Notes: generated from the letters alone by a model not told the origin. A stretch of 47,609 bases of DNA from Methanobrevibacter sp. (GCA_017407115.1 JAFQXD010000058.1:1-47609); one strand, 5' to 3'; shown: positions 27,039 through 37,171, counted from the first letter of the stretch. Numbers and translations: made by a program.

Positions 27039-30000
27039 TCACTTGACAGTTAAAGTGACTGTTTTTGTGACTTTATTATAATATTTGTTGCCCGCATAGG
27101 TTATTGTTGACTTGAATGAACCCTTTTTGGATAATTTGTTGATGTTAAATGTTGCCTGTCCTTTGCTGTTAGTCTTTGCCGAATATGTTTTGCCGTTGAC
27201 CTTAATTTTAAGGAGAGTATTTTTCATTGCTTTTCCTTTGTTGTCCTTAAGGGTTATTGTGTATTTTTTTGATTTCACTTTCAGGCTGAATGCCTTTTTG
27301 GAAGCGGTTATTTTAGGAGTTGCCTTTTTGATGACTACATTAACCATTTTGGTTGCAGGATAGTACTTATCGCTTCCAGCTATGCTTATTTTTGCGCTGT
27401 AGGTTTTAGGAACAAGGCTTACGGCCAGACTGACTTTGCCTTTGGAATCTGTTTTCAGTTTGCTTGTTTTTCCGTTTAAGTAAACATTAATGTATGTGTT
27501 TGCCACCAGATTTCCATTTGTATCTTTCAAGGTTACAGTAAGCTTGTTGGTATTTCCATAGACTTTTGTCAAACCGGATGATACGAAAACAAGATGTTTT
27601 TTACTGGATCCATCACCAACTGTCAAACTTCCCTGTTTTACGACATAATTGTCCGGATGGGCAAATGATACCTTTCCAGATAGTTTATATGTTGCATAAG
27701 GAATCTGAGATGTGTTCAGCCAATAGCACATTAAATACTCATCATATTGCAAACCAAGCTTGATTATGTTATTATTTTGGTCTGTCAGAGTAATGTTTAA
27801 ATTCCATGGTCCCCAGAATGAATTTCCATCCTCATCTTCAAAATGGCATGCAATAACCTTTTGGCCTTTGACTACAGAATCATTATGGAATATTATGTTC
27901 AATGGCAATTTATATGGAATTTTATCATCATCATAAAAAACAGCAATGCCATCGGATTCTATTTTATTGTTTTTCAAATATAAATCGCCTAAAGAAGTAC
28001 CAAAATAATTATAATTGAAATAAACCTGCATTGCATTTTGGCCGGATTTGATGGTTGAATCTCTTAAGTCAAGATAAGCCCAAGCAACAATAGACCCCCC
28101 ATAATAAGCATAGTTTTCATCAAAACAAGATCCTGCGACGACACATTTTCCAGCCGACATTATTGCACCACCTGTTTCATTTGCCCAATTATCTGAAAAG
28201 CTACATGAAGAAACATTAAGAAAAGTCATTGCATTTTCTCTTGATGATACTGAATATATGGCTCCAGCATCATAGGCATGATTGTCGACAAACTCCGTAT
28301 TGGAAATGACACATTTGCCATCAAAGTAAATGGCACCACCAGAATTATTGGCATAATTATCAATAAAATGACATGAAGATATGTCTCCATTTGAATACAT
28401 ATCATCATACGCAAAAGCTGAACAGATGGCACCACCGTAACGGGCATTATTTTCAGCAAACCATGAATTGGAAACGGCAATTTCACAATTTAAATAAATA
28501 GCACCGCCACTGATTAAAGCATGATTGTTTGTGAAATTTGAAGAGTCGATATCCACACCATACCTTCCATTTTTATCATCAGAAAGTGCGAAAATGACAC
28601 TTCCATATTTGGATGAATGGCCATTGAAACTGGAATCCCTTATCAAACATTTTGTATTGAATTCTACAATGGCTCCTCCATCTGAATCTGCACGATTATC
28701 CGTGAAATTGCATGAATAAATTTTAGTCTCCAAATTGTATTCATAGTAATTGTACAGGTAAATAACTCCTCCATCAGTGGCAGAATTATTAATGAAACTG
28801 GAATTATAAAAACTCATATCTCCCATTGAATAAACAACACCGCCGCCAATACCTGCAGAATTATTTGTAAAGTTAGAATTATAAATTAAGATATTTGAGA
28901 CAAATTTATCATTGTCAGTTTCATATTTATAAGAATAAAAAACACCACCATAATTGTTTGCATTATTATTGGTGAATATGGAATTATTGACACGGCAAGG
29001 AACTACTCCCTCATAATAGATAGCTCCAGCCAACGGGGCGGAATTGTTAACAAACCTTGAATTTTCTATAGTTTTAACCAGACAAATAGCTCCACTGGCT
29101 TTGAAAGCATGATTATTTTCAAAAGTACAATTATTTACCAAATCCACCTTATAAATAGCACCAGCAAGATTTCCGAAAGCAGAATTATTAATAAAGCAGG
29201 AATCATAAATGCAGACCTCCGTGAATTTTGCACAAAAAACTCCGGCGCTGATTAACTGGAATTCATCATCAAAAATCGCCCCGCCCTCATAAGCGCTGTT
29301 ATTAATGAACTTGGATTTGAAAATTCTTGAATATTTGTTGGTGTAGATTGCCCCTCCCAATGAATTTGCATGATTGCCTATGAAACTACAATTATAAATT
29401 CTTGAATCATCAAAGGAGTAAATTGCCCCTCCTCCAAAACAGACCAAATAGCTGTCTTCAGCAATATAATAAGTTACTGAATTGTTAATGAAGTCTGAAT
29501 CATATACATTAAGAACATTATGTGAAGTAATGGCACCTCCTTCTATTCCTGCAGAATTATCCAGAAATGTGCATTTGGAAAACTCGTTTATATTTGAATT
29601 CAAAATTACTGCGCCTCCGGATATTGCCGAATTATTTGAAAAGATGCAATCTGTAAATCCAATGGAATAAACGCTTGAAAACACCGCTCCACCATTATAG
29701 GTGGCATTATTACTTGTGAAGTTTGTGGATGAAACCAAACAGGACCCAATACCACTCACATAAACTGCAGAACCGCGTATACGTGCAAAATTATTGCTGA
29801 AATCTGAATTTCTGATTTTGGTAGTGAGTGTGCTTATTAAATATAGGGCACCTCCCATATCTGCAGTGTTGTTGATGAATTTGCAGCCATTCAAGTTGAT
29901 GTCGAATAGGGAATATATTCCACCACCGAATTGTGTGGCTGAACAGTTAATGAAACTGCAATTGTTCAATGTGACGTTTCGAGAGGAAATGTAAAGAGCA

Positions 30001-33000
30001 CCGCCGTTGCTTGAAACCGCACCAGTAAATATGATGTCGTTTAAAACAACATTGTCTGCACTTATATAAAATGCAGTTGCCTTGGACAGTCCGTTGACCG
30101 TGTGACCATTTCCGTTGATTGTTAGGGATTTGTTAACATGAACCCCATAATCCCCATCATCAAACATCTCATCATAGGTGTAATCCCCAATAAGGCCAAT
30201 AGTGAATCCTGATGCCTTATTTATAATATCCTGAAGGGCATTGAAAGAGTTTGAACCGGAAGATGCATCGACAGTGAAATTGAACTGAACGATATTGGAC
30301 TCGTACACGTTATCCATATACTGTGCATAAAAGCTGTGGACGCCATTTGCCAAATTGAGATTAAGACATGCAATTCCGTTTTTAATTTGGGCATAATATA
30401 CATCACCATCAACAATGAATTTCACAAGACAGAAATTGATGGAATTAATGCCTGCAAAATCATCGAAACTGACTTTAACGTTGAAGTTATTGGTACTTAT
30501 TGCAGTGAATTCTGTCACATTCATTCTTATGCTTGTTAAATCACTGCTTTGTGTGAATGCCTTAATGCATGCTACGTGACATGTGTCTGCATAGTCATAG
30601 AGATCAAACCAGTTTTCACCATCAAAGCTTATGAAGGAAACATTTTCATTGAAAGTCTTTTTGGTAATTTCCTCCGCTGAGCAGACAGGAATATAATTTT
30701 TTCCTGAATTGTGATTGTTGACTACAATGGCAAATTCATCCCCCTTATTCAAATCTATGAAGCTATTGAACGGTATGGTGCAATATCCAGCAGAAGCAAC
30801 ACCCTCTTGTGAATGGACTAATTGACCATTCACATAAACCATGACCGTAAAATTGGTTTCACTGTTAAAGTATGTGGAAAAGGCAGATAAAAGACTTTCA
30901 TTTTCCGCTATGAAGCTGTTCTTATAATAAATCGGAGCATTATAATTATAGAAAAGACTCAACCCTGCAAAATCATACTGATATACTTTTGTGTATGGAT
31001 TTACATCCTCAAAAACAAAAGTGTATGCATGAACATCGGGATCAAGCTGCTCAGAGAGTTTTTGATTGTATGACAGATAACCGAAACCATTGTCTCCCCA
31101 CTGTGAACCGTAACTGTTTTTAAATATCCATGCACCGTTTGCCAAATTGCCCAGTGAATCTTTGCCGGTAAAATCATCGTCCCATCCCACAAGGGAAACC
31201 GCATGATAATCATCACCTACCTTGAAGGTTACTGAAACGGCACCGTAGTCCATTATGGCCATCTTATACATGTCGTTGTCCTGGCTGTCCAAACGAACAG
31301 GCAAAAACTTGATGTTTTGGATATGGAACATCGGATTGTCCTGAACGGATATTGAAGAGTAGTCGTCATAATCCTCTACGGACTCGTCAATTGGTCCCAG
31401 CCAGCTTGTCAGATAACTCATCAGCATGGAGTCGTATCCTCCATAGTTGGTCTCCATTTTCAAACCGAAAACTGAATATGCGGCCATCAGATTCTTAGCG
31501 TTTTCCTCTGAAAAATCATAGCTGATTCCTGTTGCCTTCTTAAGACATGTCTCAAGAGTTGCAAGACCTGCAAAAGCCCAACAGTTACTTCCGGACTTTT
31601 GGTCTTTAACTGAACTGACAAGACCGTAATCATTGGAACTGTAATATGATGGCAACACAATAGGCAGGGACGGTGAGCTTAAAAACGTATTGTTAATTAA
31701 GGAAACAGGATAGAAGGAGCCTGCCTCATAAAGATTGTTGTAATCTATTCTTAAAGCATCATTTCCCATTTGAATGCACCAAGTTTCGGTAAATTCAAAC
31801 TCACCCTGAAGGACCTTTTCCTGCAAGTCGATGCTATATGATGAAACGAGCTTATAGTCTCTAAAAAGATCTTCTCTTGAGCCACGGTACAAATTGCCAG
31901 GATAGCCCCTACAATATAAATCAATATTGCTGTCTTCTAGCACGTAATAATTCAAAACGGGATTTTCAAACCTGTCACTGAATTTAACGTCTGCGGAAAC
32001 ATTATGGAGCATTGTTTTTGTAATGAGACTTGTCAGTCGTGAGGAATCATCACGATTGTAAATCATCATGGTCACCAATCCGTCGGAAACCTCGTAATTA
32101 GGAAATGGCAAATAATTATAATAAGTGCCTGAAGAAGTCAAGATATAAAATAAAGGATTGCTTATAATGAAATAATCCTCACCATCCAAAGTGGCGCTGA
32201 ATTCAACAAAAACCTGATATTGATCGGAATCTAGATTATTGTTTCCCAATTCTCCAATCATCAGATTGCTTGAATTGTCCTTTCCATCGAAAAATATGTT
32301 GACTCCCTCCTCTGCATAAGAATCCCTGAAGGAATTTGAATTTGCGTTGAAATCATTTGGAATTCTTGTATATATGGCACCGCCAACCAAGGCTGAAGAG
32401 TTGCGAAAATCATTATAATCCAAATTAATAGTACCATAGATGTCATAAATGACACCTCCATAGAACTTTGCAGAACTGTTTGCAAATATTGAGCCTTTTA
32501 CACTCAAAAATGAATTCAAGTTACAGATGGCTCCACCAAATTCTGCACTGTTATTGTTAAATGAAGAATATGAAATATGTAATTCCCCTTTAGAACTATA
32601 GATGGCACCTCCACCATCCGTTAAAGATGATGAATTGCTGAAAATGTTGTCTTCAATGACAACATTAGAATTGAATGAAGCGACACATCCTCCGAAACTA
32701 AAGGATTTGGAACCTGTAAACTCTATCCTTTCCAAAAGCACATCGCAATACTCGCAAAATATGGAACCTCCATAATATGCAGTATAACTTCCGAATTTAT
32801 TTATGGCAAAGTCCAGATTATCAGAAACAGTTCCCGGAACAAACCATGAGTCTGAAATCGTCAGATAGGAATCTACACAATAGATTGCACCCCCCATGTA
32901 ATTAGCAGAATAGCTCAAAAAGGGAGTTTCGCTAATGGTAATGTCTGAATTTATGGCAGCAATTATCCCACCGTTGAAAGCACCATAGGCACTTTGAAAA

Positions 33001-33668
33001 CTGCATTTCTTTAAAACGAGGGTATTCATAACATTTGCCGGAGTGTCACAGACAATCACACCACCAAAGGAGCTGTCGAAATATCCTGAGCCTGATTGAA
33101 TCTCCGGAAGATTATACGGGTCGAACACGTCATTACCTTCAAAATCAACACGGTCGGCGATTAAAGTGCCGTGATTGAGAATATTGAAGTTATTCAAATC
33201 AAACCAGGTCATTTCAAGAGTTGAATTTTCCATAATTATAAAGTCATAATCATTAGGTACCTTAGAGTTGATAACAGTACCTAAGTAACTGCCTGTGGAT
33301 GAAAACCTCTCCCCTATCAATTTGGCTCCGTTTATTATGCAAGTGCTGTTCAATTCATATGTTCCTGCCTTAAAGTATGCGGTTACACCAGGAGTAATCC
33401 TATCAGAATACAGATATTTGTATGGATTGTCTTGTGAACCGTCTCCATCATCATCAGCATATGCATCGAAGTAGACAACATTGCCGCTAGCCAACAAATC
33501 AGATTGCGAAGTCGTGTTTATGTTAGAATTTTCCACAACTTCAATGTTGTTTTCACTGGAGTATGCATCACCGTCAGTAACGTTTGAATCCATTGCGCTG
33601 ACCGATGATATTGTCCCAATAATTATAATCAGTGCCAGTAATATTAAAAAGCCCCTTTTGTCAAACAT
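27039..33668 (-). CDS. Giant surface protein: beta-helices, papain-like protease, lectin-like domain, Ig repeats (copy 2)
   Basis: 2209 aa, intact. Signal peptide (MFDKRGFLILLALIIIIGTI, cleavage after VSAM). Approximate layout: beta-helix starting at FDAYADDDGDG (63-465); papain-like C1A domain (655-890) with Gln690, Cys696 (SGSNCWAFAG), His822 (DYHAVSLVGWDD) and Asn851 (WIFKNSYGSQW); lectin-like domain (895-1010); Ig-like domain (1020-1130); long beta-helix (1140-1870); C-terminal Ig-like domains with GKTYSAKTNSKGQATF and the tail VTLTVK. Cys-to-His (126) and His-to-Asn (29) spacings equal those of the copy 1 protein. It lacks the extra N-terminal TDLN beta-helix of copy 1. The papain region is clearly better conserved at DNA level between the copies than the beta-helix parts. 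A surface adhesin-protease is the best description; substrate unknown. Confidence 0.88.
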   Translation of the reverse strand: MFDKRGFLILLALIIIIGTISSVSAMDSNVTDGDAYSSENNIEVVENSNINTTSQSDLLASGNVVYFDAYADDDGDGSQDNPYKYLYSDRITPGVTAYFKAGTYELNSTCIINGAKLIGERFSSTGSYLGTVINSKVPNDYDFIIMENSTLEMTWFDLNNFNILNHGTLIADRVDFEGNDVFDPYNLPEIQSGSGYFDSSFGGVIVCDTPANVMNTLVLKKCSFQSAYGAFNGGIIAAINSDITISETPFLSYSANYMGGAIYCVDSYLTISDSWFVPGTVSDNLDFAINKFGSYTAYYGGSIFCEYCDVLLERIEFTGSKSFSFGGCVASFNSNVVIEDNIFSNSSSLTDGGGAIYSSKGELHISYSSFNNNSAEFGGAICNLNSFLSVKGSIFANSSAKFYGGVIYDIYGTINLDYNDFRNSSALVGGAIYTRIPNDFNANSNSFRDSYAEEGVNIFFDGKDNSSNLMIGELGNNNLDSDQYQVFVEFSATLDGEDYFIISNPLFYILTSSGTYYNYLPFPNYEVSDGLVTMMIYNRDDSSRLTSLITKTMLHNVSADVKFSDRFENPVLNYYVLEDSNIDLYCRGYPGNLYRGSREDLFRDYKLVSSYSIDLQEKVLQGEFEFTETWCIQMGNDALRIDYNNLYEAGSFYPVSLINNTFLSSPSLPIVLPSYYSSNDYGLVSSVKDQKSGSNCWAFAGLATLETCLKKATGISYDFSEENAKNLMAAYSVFGLKMETNYGGYDSMLMSYLTSWLGPIDESVEDYDDYSSISVQDNPMFHIQNIKFLPVRLDSQDNDMYKMAIMDYGAVSVTFKVGDDYHAVSLVGWDDDFTGKDSLGNLANGAWIFKNSYGSQWGDNGFGYLSYNQKLSEQLDPDVHAYTFVFEDVNPYTKVYQYDFAGLSLFYNYNAPIYYKNSFIAENESLLSAFSTYFNSETNFTVMVYVNGQLVHSQEGVASAGYCTIPFNSFIDLNKGDEFAIVVNNHNSGKNYIPVCSAEEITKKTFNENVSFISFDGENWFDLYDYADTCHVACIKAFTQSSDLTSIRMNVTEFTAISTNNFNVKVSFDDFAGINSINFCLVKFIVDGDVYYAQIKNGIACLNLNLANGVHSFYAQYMDNVYESNIVQFNFTVDASSGSNSFNALQDIINKASGFTIGLIGDYTYDEMFDDGDYGVHVNKSLTINGNGHTVNGLSKATAFYISADNVVLNDIIFTGAVSSNGGALYISSRNVTLNNCSFINCSATQFGGGIYSLFDINLNGCKFINNTADMGGALYLISTLTTKIRNSDFSNNFARIRGSAVYVSGIGSCLVSSTNFTSNNATYNGGAVFSSVYSIGFTDCIFSNNSAISGGAVILNSNINEFSKCTFLDNSAGIEGGAITSHNVLNVYDSDFINNSVTYYIAEDSYLVCFGGGAIYSFDDSRIYNCSFIGNHANSLGGAIYTNKYSRIFKSKFINNSAYEGGAIFDDEFQLISAGVFCAKFTEVCIYDSCFINNSAFGNLAGAIYKVDLVNNCTFENNHAFKASGAICLVKTIENSRFVNNSAPLAGAIYYEGVVPCRVNNSIFTNNNANNYGGVFYSYKYETDNDKFVSNILIYNSNFTNNSAGIGGGVVYSMGDMSFYNSSFINNSATDGGVIYLYNYYEYNLETKIYSCNFTDNRADSDGGAIVEFNTKCLIRDSSFNGHSSKYGSVIFALSDDKNGRYGVDIDSSNFTNNHALISGGAIYLNCEIAVSNSWFAENNARYGGAICSAFAYDDMYSNGDISSCHFIDNYANNSGGAIYFDGKCVISNTEFVDNHAYDAGAIYSVSSRENAMTFLNVSSCSFSDNWANETGGAIMSAGKCVVAGSCFDENYAYYGGSIVAWAYLDLRDSTIKSGQNAMQVYFNYNYFGTSLGDLYLKNNKIESDGIAVFYDDDKIPYKLPLNIIFHNDSVVKGQKVIACHFEDEDGNSFWGPWNLNITLTDQNNNIIKLGLQYDEYLMCYWLNTSQIPYATYKLSGKVSFAHPDNYVVKQGSLTVGDGSSKKHLVFVSSGLTKVYGNTNKLTVTLKDTNGNLVANTYINVYLNGKTSKLKTDSKGKVSLAVSLVPKTYSAKISIAGSDKYYPATKMVNVVIKKATPKITASKKAFSLKVKSKKYTITLKDNKGKAMKNTLLKIKVNGKTYSAKTNSKGQATFNINKLSKKGSFKSTITYAGNKYYNKVTKTVTLTVK

Positions 33669-33690
33669 AAGTTAATTTATATTTCTTAAA

Positions 33691-33700
33691 ATATTTAAAA
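33691..33700 (-). promoter_or_regulatory. TATA box, giant protease-adhesin copy 2
   Basis: TTTTAAATAT on the minus strand, centre 27 bases before the ATG at 33668; no ribosome binding site between, so a leaderless mRNA is likely. Confidence 0.5.
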
Positions 33701-33781
33701 TTTGATAGCCTTTCAAGCATCAAATGACATCCAAAGCAAAAATCTACAAATGGAGTTCCATTAAAAAAAAAGAAAAAAAGA

Positions 33782-34858
33782 TTAAGATTTGAATTTATCA
33801 TAGCCGAAAGCACCCAATATTACAACTAAAAACACAACAAAAATCAGAATAGGTGTTTTTATATAATCCTGAGATGCTATGGCCTTAACAACATCAGTTG
33901 ATAAGTTTGAATCAGTGGAATTTGTATCAGTGCCATTTGAATCGAAAAGACTACTTAAAATACCTGAAATCATATTTGTAAATGATACTGTAGATTTACT
34001 TCCAGGAGTTGGCTCCGGTTCAGGAGTAGGAGTAGGCTCAGGCTCCGGTGTCGGAGTTGGCTCCGGTTCAGGAGTAGGAGTAGGCTCAGGCTCCGGTGTC
34101 GGAGTAGGTTCCGGTTCAGGAGTAGGAGTAGGCTCCGGTGTCGGAGTTGGCTCTGGTTCCGGATCAGGAACTCTCTGAGTTGGACGGGATGCATGATTGG
34201 CTCCCAGGTGACGGCTTGTTCTGGAGATGCCTGAAGAAATTTTAGAAGTAGCGTTAATTTCACATTTCAAATCGTTCACTGTCAAATTTGTATCATTGGA
34301 ATTGGCTGTTGTATTTACAGTAATGACGTAAAATCCTTTTTTGGTCAGGTTTGTCATTATTGTTAAAGTAGCATCCATATTGCTGCTTAAATCGCCGATT
34401 TCCCAAATTCCAGTTTTTGAATCGTATGTTCCAACAGTCTTGTCATGAGAAACATATTTGAACTCATCAGGTAAATTGATGCGGATTGTCACATTATGCA
34501 CAGTACCGTTGTCAACGCTGGCAGTTATAATAAAAGGAACATCAAAAAATATTTCACCGATACCGCCTGTATGTTTGACAGTCTCGCCTATCTTCATGTC
34601 CACAGACAAATTGATGTCATCATTTGAAGAGGCGTCTGATGAATCCTCCCCCAGATTATCAGAAGGTGAATCCTGGCTAAGAGGAATATTGTCACTGCCG
34701 TCATCCAAACCGGAATACTGATTATCAACCGTGTCAATAGATAAATAAGTACCCTCTAAAGATCCTGAATCCTGATTAGCATCTTCACTTGCCATTACGC
34801 TTCCAAGTGAAAATAAAAACGTTAAAATCAAGATCAAAGCAAAATACTTAAATTTCAT
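33782..34858 (-). CDS. Secreted, C-terminally anchored proline-repeat protein (copy 2)
   Basis: 358 aa. Signal peptide ([20 protein letters not shown], cleavage near VMAS). DUF11-like domain about residues 85-205 ([17 protein letters not shown] ... [20 protein letters not shown] ... [18 protein letters not shown]), then a stalk of EPTPTPEP repeats (about 235-285), a short linker and a C-terminal helix ([19 protein letters not shown]). The closing segment [19 protein letters not shown] is almost the same as in the copy 1 protein, but the stalk repeat is of a different type. Start at 34858: GGTG 6 bases upstream; the in-frame start at 34879 has no site. It heads the copy 2 cassette and reads in the same direction as the giant gene 113 bases downstream. 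Confidence 0.85.
   Translation of the reverse strand: MKFKYFALILILTFLFSLGSVMASEDANQDSGSLEGTYLSIDTVDNQYSGLDDGSDNIPLSQDSPSDNLGEDSSDASSNDDINLSVDMKIGETVKHTGGIGEIFFDVPFIITASVDNGTVHNVTIRINLPDEFKYVSHDKTVGTYDSKTGIWEIGDLSSNMDATLTIMTNLTKKGFYVITVNTTANSNDTNLTVNDLKCEINATSKISSGISRTSRHLGANHASRPTQRVPDPEPEPTPTPEPTPTPEPEPTPTPEPEPTPTPEPEPTPTPEPEPTPTPEPEPTPGSKSTVSFTNMISGILSSLFDSNGTDTNSTDSNLSTDVVKAIASQDYIKTPILIFVVFLVVILGAFGYDKFKS
34004..34170 (-). repeat. EPTP stalk repeat with 48-bp unit
   Basis: A 48-bp unit starts at 34021, 34069 and 34117 (the last shortened by 6 bp), each encoding 16 residues of Glu-Pro-Thr-Pro type. All length steps are in frame. The long complementary-strand frame here is a by-product of the repeat. 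Confidence 0.85.
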
Positions 34859-34976
34859 ATTTACACCAAAACTTAACATTCATTATTCTTATTTCTATTT
34901 CATTTTTAAAAAATATAATTGAATATGATTAAAAAAAATCGGTTATCGGCACAAACCAACCAAATCACTTTTTCAA

Positions 34977-35834
34977 TCATATCACATAATCCTGTTTTGA
35001 AAATACATTGCCGTTTAAATCTGTCAGAAGGAATCCTACATGTGTTGCATTATTTGCAGGCAGTTCTCCTTGCCACATGATACCTGACTTGAATTCATCA
35101 GCCGAGGAATTAACCTCAAACAGCATATTGTCCTCTGCGTCAAAGAACTTGATGTTCATGAAGTATTTTGTAGGATCAGACGGCAGATTAAAGGATTCGC
35201 CATGTACAATATAATTGAATCCATCCACTTCAACGTCAGTTATGTTCATTGAAAACACGCCATCGGCAGTAGTATTTTGGCCCATAGGCAATATCACAAA
35301 CAAATAGATTAAAATCAAAACAATTACAATTGGAATAGCAATTGTAATATACTTTTTAATCTTGTTTTGAGTTTTTTTAGGATTGATCCGTTCAAATGCA
35401 CTCACAGACCCTGAATCAAGATATACCTTATCCGCAGGCCTTCCAATGGTTTCGGATGTTTTCTTAACCAATTTTTCCAATTGCTTTTTGGAATTTGGGA
35501 ATGAATTTATAACCGTTTGGTTTTCCAGAATAAATTCAAGATTTCCGTCAATCCTTGAATCATCAATATTGTAAACTATAATTGGAATTTCTCTTGAAAA
35601 TGCAATGTCCACTTCAGTAATTACAAAATTGGTGTTTTTTGCATGATTTGAAAGCACCAGAAGAAAACATTTGGAATCTTCAATCGCAGCAGTAATCTTA
35701 TCAACACCGTCTGTTGAAGACATGTGCTTTGATTTAATCCATGATGTGATGTTGTTTTTTTCAAATACCCGGTAAATTTCCTCACCGACATCCTCGTTTT
35801 CCTTTGCACAGCAGATAAAAACATCATTACCCAT
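34977..35834 (-). CDS. Membrane TIR-domain protein with extracellular domain
   Basis: 285 aa. N-terminal TIR domain (residues 3-135): DVFICCAKENEDVGEEIY (box 1), SWIKSKHM, SKCFLLVLSNHAKNTNFV, and Glu74 in ITEVDIAF at the position of the NADase catalytic glutamate. A transmembrane helix follows (about 165-190, TIAIPIVIVLILIYLFVILP), then an extracellular beta-rich domain of about 90 residues (MNITDVEVDGFNYIVHGESF at its start). Such a layout could couple an outside signal to a cytosolic TIR (inference). Start at 35834: GGTGAT 4 bases upstream, partly overlapping the stop of the preceding TIR gene; the pair is translationally linked. Confidence 0.85.
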   Translation of the reverse strand: MGNDVFICCAKENEDVGEEIYRVFEKNNITSWIKSKHMSSTDGVDKITAAIEDSKCFLLVLSNHAKNTNFVITEVDIAFSREIPIIVYNIDDSRIDGNLEFILENQTVINSFPNSKKQLEKLVKKTSETIGRPADKVYLDSGSVSAFERINPKKTQNKIKKYITIAIPIVIVLILIYLFVILPMGQNTTADGVFSMNITDVEVDGFNYIVHGESFNLPSDPTKYFMNIKFFDAEDNMLFEVNSSADEFKSGIMWQGELPANNATHVGFLLTDLNGNVFSKQDYVI

Positions 35835-35843
35835 AATGATCAC

Positions 35844-36680
35844 CTACAATTCTATATATTCATTATACAGATAATCGAATATCTCATCATTTGAGGAAGT
35901 GAACCTCAAGACTGATTTTCTTGTAAGGAACTCGTTTCTGATTACCAGTCCATGTATGATTGCTATTATCCAAAACATGAAAGACATAAGCAAGAACAAT
36001 ACGAACATCGGATACAGCAGGAACAACAAGTCTATTACCTGGAAATAAATTAAGAAACACATCAAAAGAGGAATTGCATATAAAACTCCCATCAAAACCC
36101 ATAGCTTTTTGGCGGAAACTATTCCCATATATATAAATGAAGCCCAATAGAGCACAGGTATTGCAAGAAGCGCAAGAGATATGCGGTCTTTTTTATGGCC
36201 GGACAAATCCTCCTGCTTATAGTTACTTAAATCTACAGAAACTGGAGTGTCCTTTTTCTGTTTGCACAGCTCATATGCATCATTGACCACTTTTTCAAGT
36301 TCCTCTTCGGAATCAGAACTCAAAGGCAGCCATTGTGTTACCTTCAAATAGTATTCCAGCTCTTCTTTAGGAAGAATGTTTTCAATGTTTACAGAAAGAA
36401 TCGGCTTGTTGTGAGAAAATGCCATGTTAATTTCATTGCTTACGTACTTTGATTCCTGTGAATATTTTGAAAATATCAGAACAATAATCTTTGTTGACTT
36501 GATTGCCTCTGCAATCGCATCGATATAAACAGTACCTGACGGAATGTTTCTAGGAGCTATCCAGCACTTAAGGCCGTTCTGTTCTAGAGCATAACATATC
36601 TTATTGGCAATGTCTGAGTTTTTTGTGGAATAGCTTATAAATACCTCGTGCTTTTCACCGTAATGATTTTCAGAACTCAT
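35844..36680 (-). CDS. Membrane TIR-domain protein
   Basis: 278 aa. N-terminal TIR domain (about 10-150): EVFISYSTKNSDIANKICYA, CWIAPRNIPSGTVYIDAI, IIVLIFSKYSQESKYVSNEI, with Glu83 matching the catalytic glutamate of NAD-cleaving TIR domains. The C-terminal part has three or four hydrophobic helices (about 172-260; e.g. LALLAIPVLYWASFIYMGIV, LLFLLYPMFVLFLLMSFMFW), then a short cytosolic tail. TIR domains act either as scaffolds or as NAD+ hydrolases in antiphage systems; which applies is not visible here. The start has AGGTGG upstream and overlaps the stop of the preceding gene (ATGA, 36677-36680). Middle gene of a three-gene operon. Confidence 0.88.
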   Translation of the reverse strand: MSSENHYGEKHEVFISYSTKNSDIANKICYALEQNGLKCWIAPRNIPSGTVYIDAIAEAIKSTKIIVLIFSKYSQESKYVSNEINMAFSHNKPILSVNIENILPKEELEYYLKVTQWLPLSSDSEEELEKVVNDAYELCKQKKDTPVSVDLSNYKQEDLSGHKKDRISLALLAIPVLYWASFIYMGIVSAKKLWVLMGVLYAIPLLMCFLIYFQVIDLLFLLYPMFVLFLLMSFMFWIIAIIHGLVIRNEFLTRKSVLRFTSSNDEIFDYLYNEYIEL

Positions 36681-37171
36681 AATACCACCTGGCTGTTATA
36701 TGCAGAATCCACTACAAATTGCCTGTTATTTGCTTCAAACAGATATACAGTCACATTTTCCTTAAATGTCAAGTCATCCTTGTTGAATGCATCCATCGGG
36801 ATGATAATAGAATGGTATTTGTAACCTGATCCGTCTTCAAATTCAACTGTAACAAGATAGCAGCTTTCATTGAGGTAATCAACACTTCCCTGACCGAAAT
36901 TGACATAATGATTCAGGAGATTTGATATCCTCTGATTTGAAGAGTTCATTCTGGTAATGTCCATATTGTAAAAATCATACAACACATTTCTAAATTCAAC
37001 AACATCCCCATTAGCCGTATAAGCTGAGCTTGTCGGATAATACATGGTTATTGAATCAGTGATGTTTGCTTTCTTTTCAGGGTATTTATAACCCATCATG
37101 GTCACGCCACCATAAAGCAATAAGATGACTACTGTTGCAATAATCAAATATTCGATTAGTTTTTTATTCAT
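36677..37171 (-). CDS. Membrane-anchored secreted protein of the TIR operon
   Basis: 164 aa, family not recognised. One N-terminal transmembrane helix (IEYLIIATVVILLLYGGVTM, residues 6-25), then an extracellular domain with ITDSITMYYPTSSAY, an aromatic-rich central part (EFRNVLYDFYNMDITRMNSS) and a C-terminal strand VTVYLFEANNRQFVVDSAY. First gene of the operon, overlapping the TIR gene by four bases (ATGA), so stoichiometric production with the TIR proteins is likely. AGGTG precedes the ATG. It may be the outer sensor of the TIR pair (inference). Confidence 0.75.
   Translation of the reverse strand: MNKKLIEYLIIATVVILLLYGGVTMMGYKYPEKKANITDSITMYYPTSSAYTANGDVVEFRNVLYDFYNMDITRMNSSNQRISNLLNHYVNFGQGSVDYLNESCYLVTVEFEDGSGYKYHSIIIPMDAFNKDDLTFKENVTVYLFEANNRQFVVDSAYNSQVVL

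Noticed and set aside
33879..34178. Plus-strand Gly/Ser/Val repeat frame opposite the EPTP stalk
   Set aside because: It is a by-product of the Pro-rich repeat on the other strand; no promoter or ribosome binding site. The same holds for the frame opposite the PNPD stalk (24753-25061).
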